Source: Candidatus Iainarchaeum sp.
GTDB taxonomy: Archaea; Iainarchaeota; Iainarchaeia; Iainarchaeales; JAAZKV01
Reading direction: 5' to 3'
Assembly: GCA_026397035.1 (NCBI GenBank)
Contig: JAPLVQ010000146.1
Coordinates: 3,127-12,936 of the forward strand
Length of the DNA: 9,810 nucleotides
Every line of letters starts with the position of its first letter. Position 1 is the stretch's first letter. Shown piece by piece: positions 1 to 6,130 of this stretch. The notes below the pieces were generated by a model, which was given only the letters and a program-made list of their open reading frames with translations, ran no database searches and was not told the origin of the DNA. A program made the position numbers and the translations under genes.

Positions 1-50
1 AAATAACTCATATCAAAACAGTGCACAAACAAGTATTTAAGTATATCTAG

Positions 51-168
51 TTGGGCGGCAATCCAAATACATTAAAAGTGCCTAAAGAGTCGTTTTTGCA
101 GAATATATGTAATTAATTTCTTTTTGGACGGCAATAAAGGCGCTTAACTCTTCTTTTTGGGCGGCAAA
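51..168. repeat. Three copies of an 11-bp TTGGRCGGCAA motif
   Basis: Copies lie at 51-61 (TTGGGCGGCAA), 124-134 (TTGGACGGCAA) and 157-167 (TTGGGCGGCAA). The last two are preceded by a T-run, so on the minus strand they read TTGCCGYCCAAAAAG. The motif is GC-rich inside very AT-rich DNA. It lies 3' of the ZIP gene and could belong to the promoter region of a further minus-strand gene left of the window; a TATA-like stretch (rc of 31-47) lies beyond it. Positions 1-221 hold no credible ORF or RNA gene. The function is unknown: operator sites, repeat debris and RNA elements are all possible. Confidence 0.5.
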
Positions 169-221
169 CTAAATATACACAGAGAAAGGGATTTGAAAAT
201 AAGTTTTTGGAAGTGAGTTCT

Positions 222-959
222 TCATTCAAGCAATAACAGTATTCCCATTGCTGCAATTCCTAAAATTATCGCTATTGTTTCAAGAATCGCTTTTTTTGTT
301 GTAAACTTTTTGTGAAGTTCGGGGAGGAGATCGGTTCCGCCAATGTAAATGAAACTCCCAATTGAGAAAGCAAGGATATAAGGCATTAATCCGCTTACTA
401 GTGCACTTAACGCAAGAGTAAGAATTGCTCCAATAAATGAAGCAAGTGCGGTAATAAAATTTGCTAACAAAGCTTTTTTTCTTGAAAATCCGCCTTTAAT
501 TAGAATACTATAATTTCCTCCCTCATGAGGAAGCTCGTGGATGAAAATTGCAAGTGCTGTAGAAAAACCAATTACCGGATTAATAATAAATGCCCCCGCA
601 AGAATTACTCCGTCAATAATATTATGTAAAATATCCCCTGCAAGACTCATGTAAGGCAAATCCGTACACACGTTTTCATGGTGTACGCGGTGACAGTGAT
701 GCCAATGAACAACTTTCTCAAGAACAAAGAAAACAACTATCCCAAAAAGAATAGTAAAAGAAACACTCGCCGTAATTCCTGTTTTTCCTAACTCTGGAAG
801 CAAGTGAATAAATGCGTCTCCTAAAAGCGCTCCCGCGGCAAAACCCACCATCAAATCAAGATACTTCTCAAGCGTCTTTTGCCTTACTCCAAATGCAACC
901 AAACCCACTAAAGAAGTAAGGGAAATAATGAATAAAGAAGCAAATAGTTCGAGGAGCAT
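222..959 (-). CDS. ZIP-family divalent metal transporter
   Basis: This 245-aa polytopic membrane protein would import Zn(II) or a similar divalent metal. Hydrophobic segments cover roughly residues 3-23, 35-55, 64-82, 103-125, 128-150, 165-187, 190-210 and 226-244, the usual eight of the ZIP family. Family signatures are visible: GDAFIHLLPE near residue 47, the TM4 metal motif HNIIDG (112-117) and the TM5 motif HELPHE (141-146). A His-rich loop (HWHHCHRVHH, 85-94) sits between TM3 and TM4, as is common in ZIPs. One oddity is that the TM5 motif continues GGNY, where many ZIPs have IGDF, so the usual Asp is Asn149. The start is the ATG at 957-959, about 20 nt below a TATA-like box. The family call is firm; metal specificity cannot be told. 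Confidence 0.9.
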   Translation of the reverse strand: MLLELFASLFIISLTSLVGLVAFGVRQKTLEKYLDLMVGFAAGALLGDAFIHLLPELGKTGITASVSFTILFGIVVFFVLEKVVHWHHCHRVHHENVCTDLPYMSLAGDILHNIIDGVILAGAFIINPVIGFSTALAIFIHELPHEGGNYSILIKGGFSRKKALLANFITALASFIGAILTLALSALVSGLMPYILAFSIGSFIYIGGTDLLPELHKKFTTKKAILETIAIILGIAAMGILLLLE

Positions 960-974
960 AAAACATCAATTTTT

Positions 975-986
975 CTGTATTTAACA
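975..986 (-). promoter_or_regulatory. TATA-like box upstream of the ZIP gene
   Basis: The minus strand reads GTTAAATACAG about 20 nt ahead of the ATG at 959. With the normal archaeal spacing of about 25 nt from box to start, transcription would begin at or next to the start codon, giving a leaderless or nearly leaderless mRNA. The region is AT-rich, so a chance match is possible. Confidence 0.3.
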
Positions 987-1016
987 ATTAATGACTGGTT
1001 GTCAATAATTTTAAGC

Positions 1017-1772
1017 TTATTTATTACTAGTGTGAAGCTGATTGCGGCTTGTTGCATGTAAATCAAATAAAACGATTGTTTTTGTTTTAGCACAATATAA
1101 TGCATTGTTTATAGATATTTCTCCAACAAAAAACGATTTTGTTTTGGGTAATAGCGAATTGTTTAATTTATGAATTACTGCAGTTACTTTACCTAGTACT
1201 TTCAAATCACCAATATTTTCAATCATTACAAAACGCTCTTTTGGGTAAAAATCGGTCGCATAAATAGTTCTTGGGTATTTTTCATATAAAAAGTCATGAG
1301 CAACGTGAACTGGGGCATTAATTACATTAAATTCCCTAAACTTCCATTTGTGCCTTTCCAAAAATGACTCAACGATGCGCGCCCCAAGAACACGGCTTTT
1401 TGCATTCTTAGTGTCTTCAATTTTTACAAACATTTCCTTGCCATTCAAGGATATTTTCAAAGTGCCCCAATTGTTGCTTCCGCTATATTCTCCTTTTCTT
1501 AGCCCGCGAACATTCTCAATCAAAGCTCCTCCAAGTGAAGTGCGTACATAAAACTTTATATTATGTCTGCCATCAAGGAAAAACTTTCTATTTTTTGCAA
1601 GGATTTTTCTAAGTCTTTTATATATTTCAAAAGCGGCTATGGATTCTTTTCTGTCCAAGCCGGAATAAGTTCTTCTTTCAAATTGAGGAAGTGCTTTGCC
1701 TGTTTCGTGCAAAGGGATTCTTTTTCTTGAAAGCTTGAGTCTGGCTGGAAGAGAAGAAGCGGGTTTTTGCAT
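1017..1772 (-). CDS. Hypothetical protein, 251 aa, possibly a degenerate kinase-like fold
   Basis: I do not recognise a family. The protein is basic, soluble and has no signal peptide or membrane segment. The N-terminal 70 residues are rich in Lys and Arg. Residues about 103-145 (GTLKISLNGKEMFVKIED followed by a helical stretch) resemble the beta2-beta3-alphaC part of an aminoglycoside-phosphotransferase/kinase-like N-lobe. A hinge-like RFVMIENI near residue 182 and a late SINNALYCAKTKTIVLFD segment followed by LHA resemble the metal-binding end of such folds. A clear HxDxxxxN catalytic loop is not seen, so the resemblance is only an inference. The start is the ATG at 1770-1772. It is separated by 57 bp from the ZIP gene downstream on the same strand and could be co-transcribed with it. 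Confidence 0.6.
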   Translation of the reverse strand: MQKPASSLPARLKLSRKRIPLHETGKALPQFERRTYSGLDRKESIAAFEIYKRLRKILAKNRKFFLDGRHNIKFYVRTSLGGALIENVRGLRKGEYSGSNNWGTLKISLNGKEMFVKIEDTKNAKSRVLGARIVESFLERHKWKFREFNVINAPVHVAHDFLYEKYPRTIYATDFYPKERFVMIENIGDLKVLGKVTAVIHKLNNSLLPKTKSFFVGEISINNALYCAKTKTIVLFDLHATSRNQLHTSNK

Positions 1773-1863
1773 TAGATATTAATCCTTTTTTCCTTAATAA
1801 TAACTTGTTTTGAAAACTTAATTAATAAGCTGAATTATTGTGGCTGATTCACTCAACCCAAAT

Positions 1864-2016
1864 GAAGCCGCGTCTTTCAAGACGCGTTTTATTTCCGTTG
1901 ATGGATTTTAGAACGGCTTCTGCTGTTGCAGACCAAGCAAAAACAAAGTTTTTGCGGGCAACGCAAACGCTTTGGTGTTTGCTGTGAGCCCCGCACTTTA
2001 GTGTGGGGTCGTTCAC
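1864..2016 (+). mobile_element. Hairpin array resembling an IS200/IS605 right end / omega-RNA scaffold remnant
   Basis: Consecutive stem-loops fill this stretch: CGCGTCTT/AAGACGCG (1869-1886), CCGTT/AACGG (1895-1916), TCTGC/GCAGA (1919-1932), GCAAAAAC/GTTTTTGC (1937-1955), GCAAACGC/GTGTTTGC with one G-U (1963-1982) and CCCCGCAC/GTGTGGGG with one G-U (1989-2008). GAAGC (1864-1868) can also pair with GCTTC (1916-1920), giving alternative folds. The last hairpin, loop TTTA, followed by TCGTTCAC, resembles the right-end hairpin of many archaeal and bacterial IS200/IS605-type elements carrying tnpB, where it ends the omega-RNA scaffold. Short plus-strand frames (LNPNEAASFKTR at about 1853-1888, APHFSVGSFT at 1988-2017) look like decayed TnpB C-terminal tails. 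No tnpA or tnpB is present. This may be a decayed or non-autonomous element, or a standalone structured RNA. Confidence 0.4.
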
Positions 2017-2102
2017 GAATTATTATTTTTTACTGTAATAACTTTTGTTTTTCCATTTTCAACAATAATTACCTGATTATCATTAATCGCTATTAGCTTC
2101 AT
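2013..2102 (-). pseudogene. C-terminal tail of the S51 peptidase in the -1 frame
   Basis: Immediately after the S51 frame, a 29-codon reading frame begins at an ATG that overlaps the upstream TGA (ATGA). It encodes KLIAINDNQVIIVENGK followed by a short polar tail, which matches the end of S51 proteins (typically L.D.QAI.V.G). Joining it to the 178-aa frame gives about 207 aa, a normal family length. The shift falls at TCA AAA AAA TGA, whose zero-frame heptamer is A_AAA_AAA, a classical -1 slippery sequence. Possible explanations are a sequencing error in the homopolymer, a real mutation, transcriptional slippage or programmed -1 frameshifting. The final TGA (2013-2015) lies inside the GTTCAC boundary of the neighbouring hairpin element. 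Confidence 0.6.
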
Positions 2103-2635
2103 TTTTTTGAGTAATTGCGAATTATTGAGGAAATCTCAATTTTATATTTTTGCTTATTTAAATGTGGGAGCGTAAGAAAACCAACTAAGTTCAAACCTTC
2201 AAATGAGGTTAAGTTAGCTTTGGAAGAATCATCAAGAGTTTTAATTGGTTCTATATTTGGTGCGGTTATTACCGAACCTGCACTGGAACCAACATAAATT
2301 GTTTCTTCTGGCATTTCTTTCAAAACTCTTTTGAATCCGGATTTATTTGCATGTTCAAGCAAGTAAAACGCATTTCCTCCTCCTACTACAACAATATCAA
2401 CTTTCTTTAATTCATTGGACAATTCTCTTTGGGTTTTATTCTTGAGCCCCACGTCAAATACTTTAATTCCCATACTTCGAAGCTTTTGTTTATCAGCTGT
2501 CTGAAACCATTTATTTTTTTCCATGTTTGCTGCGGTTGGGATAAATGCAGCAATACATTTGTTACACGGTTTTGTAAGTAATGGCTTTATTTCATTAAGA
2601 ACATTTGAAGCGGATGAAGCAAGAAAGAATTTCAT
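2099..2635 (-). CDS. Peptidase S51 (dipeptidase E-like), truncated by a frame break
   Basis: S51 enzymes are cytoplasmic serine peptidases; the type member PepE hydrolyses Asp-X dipeptides. The 178-aa frame shows the family landmarks: an IPTAAN strand-end near residue 32, VVVGGGNAFYLL (about 82-93), the nucleophile elbow GSSAGS (about 116-121) carrying the catalytic Ser, and PHL (about 157-159) with the expected catalytic His. It then stops at SKK, short of the usual 200-230 residues. The missing C-terminal strands continue in the -1 frame after an A7 run (see 2013-2102). The ATG at 2633-2635 is the natural start and lies about 25 nt below a TATA-like box. The family call is firm; PepE-like specificity and activity of the short form are uncertain. 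Confidence 0.8.
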   Translation of the reverse strand: MKFFLASSASNVLNEIKPLLTKPCNKCIAAFIPTAANMEKNKWFQTADKQKLRSMGIKVFDVGLKNKTQRELSNELKKVDIVVVGGGNAFYLLEHANKSGFKRVLKEMPEETIYVGSSAGSVITAPNIEPIKTLDDSSKANLTSFEGLNLVGFLTLPHLNKQKYKIEISSIIRNYSKK

Positions 2636-2653
2636 AACTAGTTATTCATCTTG

Positions 2654-2667
2654 TTTTATAATAAACT
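2654..2667 (-). promoter_or_regulatory. TATA-like box for the S51 peptidase gene
   Basis: The minus strand reads AGTTTATTATAAAA, centred about 25 nt above the ATG at 2635. That spacing is right for a TBP site driving a leaderless transcript. No GGTGA-type ribosome site precedes this ATG, which is consistent with leaderless initiation. Confidence 0.4.
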
Positions 2668-2744
2668 TAACCTTGAGAATGGTTTTGTTGATTGTTAGGG
2701 GGTTTGATTATTTTTGGGGAAGTGTTTTTGCAAATAAGTAAATG

Positions 2745-2761
2745 TTTGTTTCAGAAACAAA
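2745..2761. promoter_or_regulatory. Perfect inverted repeat, candidate operator
   Basis: TTTGTTTC-A-GAAACAAA is an exact 8-bp inverted repeat with a 1-bp centre, in the spacer between the divergent S51 and HMG-CoA synthase genes. Short direct repeats GTTCGTC follow at 2768-2774 and 2790-2796, 22 bp apart, about two helical turns. Two TATA-like boxes (2808-2817 and 2879-2890) lie downstream. The layout suits a dimeric regulator of the isoprenoid cluster, but this is inference; the repeat has low base complexity. Confidence 0.3.
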
Positions 2762-2878
2762 ATATTTGTTCGTCAGTTGTCGTAATAGTGTTCGTCTCTT
2801 TGGAAAGGTTTTTATAGGGCATGGGTGAAAAAGTGTTTATGTGTTTTGGGAGAGCTTCTTTTTTGCCCAAGGCAAGAC

Positions 2879-2890
2879 TTATATTATAAA
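2879..2890 (+). promoter_or_regulatory. TATA box of the mevalonate cluster (HMG-CoA synthase)
   Basis: TTATATTATAAA is centred about 32 nt before the ATG at 2917. Transcription would start near 2907-2912 and leave a leader of only 5-10 nt. The same ACTTATATTA core recurs before ubiX (7907-7916). A second candidate box, TTTTTATAGG, lies at 2808-2817 and would give a leader of about 80 nt. Confidence 0.5.
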
Positions 2891-2916
2891 ATGAATTAAA
2901 CTAGTGGGTTGATTAT

Positions 2917-3957
2917 ATGAGCGGAATTGTAGGATGGGGAGCGTACATACCAATGTACAGAATAAAAGCAGAAACAATTGCAGAAGTACAGCATGCGGAC
3001 GCGAATGCAATAAAAGCGGGACTTGGGCTAACTGAAAAGAGCGTTCCTGGAAAAGATGAAGACACAGCAACAATCTCAATTGCAGCAGCACGCGACGCAC
3101 TCAAAAGAGCAGGGATAAACAAAAAAGAAATCGGCTCGGTTTATGTTGGAAGCGAAAGTCACCCTTATGCAGTAAAACCAACAGCAAGTATTGTTGGTGA
3201 AGCACTTGATATTGGAAACACTTACATGGCAGTAGACACTGAATTTGCGTGCAAAGCAGGAACCGCAACAATTCAAATAAATGCCGGATTAGTTGGTTCA
3301 GGAATGATAAAATACGGACTAAGTATTGGAGCAGACACTAGCCAAGCAGAGCCAGGAAATGCGCTAGAATACAGTGCGGCAGCAGGCGGGGCAGCTTTTA
3401 TTATTGGACCAGACAAAGAAAGCGTTGCGATATTAGAACATACTTGCTCTTACACAAGTGATACTCCTGATTTTTGGAGAAGAGCAATACAACCCTATCC
3501 AAGTCATGCAGGAAGATTCACAGGAGAACCAGCGTACTTCAAGCACGTCACTGAAGCTACGAAAAGGATTCTTGAAAAAAGCAAAATGCAAATGAACAAT
3601 TTCAAATATGTGGTATTTCACATGCCAAACGGAAAATTCCCCCTCCGTGTAGCAAAACAATTCGGCGTAACAAAAGAACAAATAGAACTAGGACTCGTTG
3701 TAACAAAAATAGGAAACACTTACTCAGGTTCCTCAATTTTAGGACTAGCCGCAGTACTTGATATTGCAAAACCAAATGACAGAATACTTATAACATCCTA
3801 CGGCTCAGGAAGCGGAAGCGATGCGTTCATTTTCAAAGTAACAGACAAGATAACAAAAGCCCAAGGAAAGGCGCGCAAAGTAAACGATTATATTGCACGA
3901 AAAGAGTATATTTCATACCCTCAATATCTAAAACACATGGAAGGAATACACAACTAG
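2917..3957 (+). CDS. Hydroxymethylglutaryl-CoA synthase, archaeal type
   Basis: The enzyme condenses acetyl-CoA with acetoacetyl-CoA to HMG-CoA, the committed carbon-building step of the mevalonate pathway, in the cytoplasm. Its 346 aa match the archaeal subfamily (about 350), which is shorter than eukaryotic forms. The thiolase-fold catalytic residues fall where expected: Glu80 in GSESHPYAVKPT, nucleophile Cys112 in TEFACKAGTA and His235 in VVFHMPNGKFP. Gly-rich NTYSGSS (267-273) and SYGSGSGSDAF (294-304) are also family-typical. The ATG at 2917 gives the canonical N-terminus SGIVGWGAYIP. It opens the plus-strand cluster. In methanogens this protein binds the thiolase and a DUF35 protein in one channelling complex, and both partners are encoded downstream here. 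I see no damage, and the assignment is very secure. Confidence 0.96.
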   Translation: MSGIVGWGAYIPMYRIKAETIAEVQHADANAIKAGLGLTEKSVPGKDEDTATISIAAARDALKRAGINKKEIGSVYVGSESHPYAVKPTASIVGEALDIGNTYMAVDTEFACKAGTATIQINAGLVGSGMIKYGLSIGADTSQAEPGNALEYSAAAGGAAFIIGPDKESVAILEHTCSYTSDTPDFWRRAIQPYPSHAGRFTGEPAYFKHVTEATKRILEKSKMQMNNFKYVVFHMPNGKFPLRVAKQFGVTKEQIELGLVVTKIGNTYSGSSILGLAAVLDIAKPNDRILITSYGSGSGSDAFIFKVTDKITKAQGKARKVNDYIARKEYISYPQYLKHMEGIHN

Positions 3958-3979
3958 AAAATTATTTGAAAAATAAAGA

Positions 3980-4017
3980 ATTGTAATAGGAGGGATTGTA
4001 ATAGAAGGAATTGTAAG
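3980..4017 (+). repeat. 15-bp tandem repeat, about 2.5 copies, between HMG-CoA synthase and the 264-aa gene
   Basis: Units are ATTGTAATAGGAGGG (3980-3994), ATTGTAATAGAAGGA (3995-4009) and the partial ATTGTAAG (4010-4017). They sit in a 105-bp gap. Each unit carries an AGGAGG/GAAGGA-like purine run, but these lie more than 50 nt before the ATG at 4063 and so are not its ribosome site. The stretch could be simple replication slippage or a repeated protein or RNA site. Confidence 0.6.
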
Positions 4018-4062
4018 TATTAATAAAAAGGATTTACTAGGAAACAAAAAGAAGGGATTATT

Positions 4063-4857
4063 ATGACAGGATTATTTTACAGGAAAAAAATACGCTATAC
4101 CCCCGGTTCCACTTCGGAATTTTTGGGCATGTCCAAAACCGCTGCGCTTGAAGCAGTGAAAGCAAGAAAACAAAGCAGGAGTGCAATTATGAAAGGACCC
4201 TGGACTGTAACAAAAGATGCAGTAAAAAGAGCGTTCTCCGAAGGAATAAGACTCCACTTTTTTAGGGGACTTGGAGCAATAATAGAAATACCTTATGCGT
4301 ATATTACACTTGTCGGGGAAGAAAGAGTAAAAATGAAGGCATTTGAAAAACTTGCTGCATTTGCCCTGCTTGAAGAAATGAGGCTTGACCCCGCATTTCA
4401 TGCGACAATAGAAGGATATGTCAAAAACGGCGGCAAATATTTATTTGTAGACAGAAAAGGCCACATGATTCTAAGCTCCCGCTCAAAAATGAGTCCGGGA
4501 GAACTAAAAACAGTACTGGCAAAAAATACAAAAGTGAAAAGAGTGGATATTTCTGGATTAATGAAACAAGTAAAATTCAAGTATTTTGATGTTGCGAGCA
4601 CAATTACAGGAGTTACATTAAAAGCAAGCGTAGAAGGAAGAGATTTTGTGATCCTTAAAATAGATCTTTCGGATTCTAATAAAAATAAAAAAACAATAAT
4701 AAAAAACTCCAGCATAATAAGAAAAAGTATTTTACCTGTTATGGGGAGTCCTGATGACAGACTACTAGTAATAGAAACAGCAGCAGGAATAGGAAACTAT
4801 GAAATGAAAGCAAAAGACGCAGAAATGATAATTGCCGCTCTCAAAAAGGGGGCATAA
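4063..4857 (+). CDS. Hypothetical protein, 264 aa, embedded in the mevalonate cluster
   Basis: I do not recognise a family. The protein is soluble and Lys-rich, with no signal peptide and no clear membrane span. Residues about 1-70 hold many Lys, Arg and Ser. About 71-115 form a mixed hydrophobic segment (GLGAIIEIPYAYITLVGEE) followed by an amphipathic helix. The C-terminal half is predicted beta-rich (VKFKYFDVAS, VTLKASVEGRDFVILKIDL) and ends in LLVIETAAGIGNYEMKAKDAE plus a terminal helix, which loosely recalls a PH-like strand-helix ending; that is speculation. It lies between HMG-CoA synthase and thiolase, with its stop only 16 nt before the thiolase ATG, so it is very likely co-expressed with them. 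Codon use looks like its neighbours. A role in assembling or regulating the thiolase/HMG-CoA synthase complex is possible but unsupported by any motif. Confidence 0.75.
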   Translation: MTGLFYRKKIRYTPGSTSEFLGMSKTAALEAVKARKQSRSAIMKGPWTVTKDAVKRAFSEGIRLHFFRGLGAIIEIPYAYITLVGEERVKMKAFEKLAAFALLEEMRLDPAFHATIEGYVKNGGKYLFVDRKGHMILSSRSKMSPGELKTVLAKNTKVKRVDISGLMKQVKFKYFDVASTITGVTLKASVEGRDFVILKIDLSDSNKNKKTIIKNSSIIRKSILPVMGSPDDRLLVIETAAGIGNYEMKAKDAEMIIAALKKGA

Positions 4858-4873
4858 AAAAGGACTGATAGAA

Positions 4874-6028
4874 ATGAAAATTGGAGTAATCGGAATCGGA
4901 ATAACCAAGTTCGGTGAAGTATGGGGAGAAGGGTTAAGAGAATTACTCCTTGACGCGCAATTACGCGCGCTAAATGATGCTAAAATCACCCCGAAACAAA
5001 TAGATTCCTTATACACAGGAAACATGACAGGTGGAATATTATCAGGACAACTCCACATAGGAGCAATGGCCGCCGAGAACTTGAACCTTGACAAACCTTC
5101 AATAAGAGTGGAAGCAGCATGCGCTTCAGGATCACTAGCAATAAGGCAATCAATCGAAGCAATTGAATCAGGAGCAGCAGATATTGTAATGGCGAGCGGA
5201 GTAGAAAAAATGACTGATGTTTCAGTCGAACAAGTAACAACCGCACTAATGGGAGCGGGAGACGAAGAACTAGAAGGATTTCACGGACTAACTTTTCCCG
5301 GACTATATGCGCTACTTGCAAACGCTTATATGAATAATTACAAACTAACAAGAGAAATACTCGCAGAAGTATCCGTAAAAAACCATTTCCACGGCGCACG
5401 CAATTCCTACGCGCAATTCCAAAATGAAATAAACATTGACACCGTACTAAACTCAACAATGGTTGCGGACCCACTCACCCTTTTTGACTGCTCTCCAATA
5501 ACGGACGGGGCAGCAAGCATAATACTCGCAAGCGAAAAAACCGCAAAAAAACTCGGAGCAGAAGTTTATATTACAGGTTCTGGACTAGCCACAGACGCAC
5601 TATCCCTTGCACGAAGAGACTCGCTTTTAGAAATAAAAGCAGGAAGACTCGCAGCAGCTAGTGCTTACAAACAAGCAGGAATTACGCCAAAAGACATTGA
5701 CTTTGCGGAAGTACACGACTGCTTTTCAATCGCGGAAATATATGCGGTAGAAGCTTTGGGTTTAGCAAAACAAGGTGAAGGATGGAAATTATACAAAGAA
5801 AAACAAACTTACTGTGATGCAGATAGTCCGGTAAACACTTCGGGCGGACTAAAAGCATGCGGACACCCTGTAGCAGCAACAGGAATAAAACAAGCAGTAG
5901 AAGCAGTAACACAACTACGCGGAGCAGGAGCAAAAAGACAAGTAAAAGGAGCAGAGATAGGAGTAACACACAACGTTGGCGGAAGCGGAGCGACAGCCAC
6001 AGTACACGTATTCAGGAAAATGAAGTAA
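4874..6028 (+). CDS. Acetyl-CoA C-acetyltransferase (archaeal SCPx-like thiolase)
   Basis: The enzyme joins two acetyl-CoA into acetoacetyl-CoA, the substrate of the HMG-CoA synthase encoded upstream. The ATG at 4874 is chosen over an in-frame ATG at 4832 because it gives the family N-terminus KIGVIGIGITKFGE, follows a GGACTGAT purine stretch, and avoids overlap with the 264-aa gene. The 384-aa length is normal. Catalytic residues are the nucleophile Cys83 in EAACASGSLA, His281 in EVHDCFSIAE, and Cys329/His331 in KACGHPVAATG; the C-terminal NVGGSGAT is also typical. The sequence is nearest to archaeal SCPx-like thiolases rather than bacterial AtoB types. In archaea such thiolases bind HMG-CoA synthase through a DUF35 protein, which pulls an unfavourable condensation forward. 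Confidence 0.94.
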   Translation: MKIGVIGIGITKFGEVWGEGLRELLLDAQLRALNDAKITPKQIDSLYTGNMTGGILSGQLHIGAMAAENLNLDKPSIRVEAACASGSLAIRQSIEAIESGAADIVMASGVEKMTDVSVEQVTTALMGAGDEELEGFHGLTFPGLYALLANAYMNNYKLTREILAEVSVKNHFHGARNSYAQFQNEINIDTVLNSTMVADPLTLFDCSPITDGAASIILASEKTAKKLGAEVYITGSGLATDALSLARRDSLLEIKAGRLAAASAYKQAGITPKDIDFAEVHDCFSIAEIYAVEALGLAKQGEGWKLYKEKQTYCDADSPVNTSGGLKACGHPVAATGIKQAVEAVTQLRGAGAKRQVKGAEIGVTHNVGGSGATATVHVFRKMK

Positions 6029-6130
6029 AAATGAGAATTATTTTAGATTTAGAATAACAAATAAGAATAATCAAAATTAGCGAGAAGAGTTAACCTTAGT
6101 GAAGGAAATAAAATTTAAGTAAAGGGATGA

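Noticed and set aside
1..221. CRISPR array at the left end based on the TTGGGCGGCAA repeats
   Set aside because: There are only three 11-bp copies with unequal spacing and no constant repeat of 24-37 bp.
2523..2741. 72-codon plus-strand frame over the S51 5' end and spacer
   Set aside because: It overlaps the conserved S51 N-terminus antisense and has no ribosome site or recognisable sequence.
4832..4873. Longer N-terminus for the thiolase from the ATG at 4832
   Set aside because: It overlaps the end of the 264-aa gene and adds 14 residues unlike the family. The ATG at 4874 gives the conserved KIGVIGIG start and has its own purine-rich site.
4986..5969. Long minus-strand open frames rich in Leu and Val inside the thiolase gene
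   Set aside because: They are antisense shadows of a strongly conserved gene whose GCA/GGA/ACA codons read as Leu, Ser and Val on the other strand.
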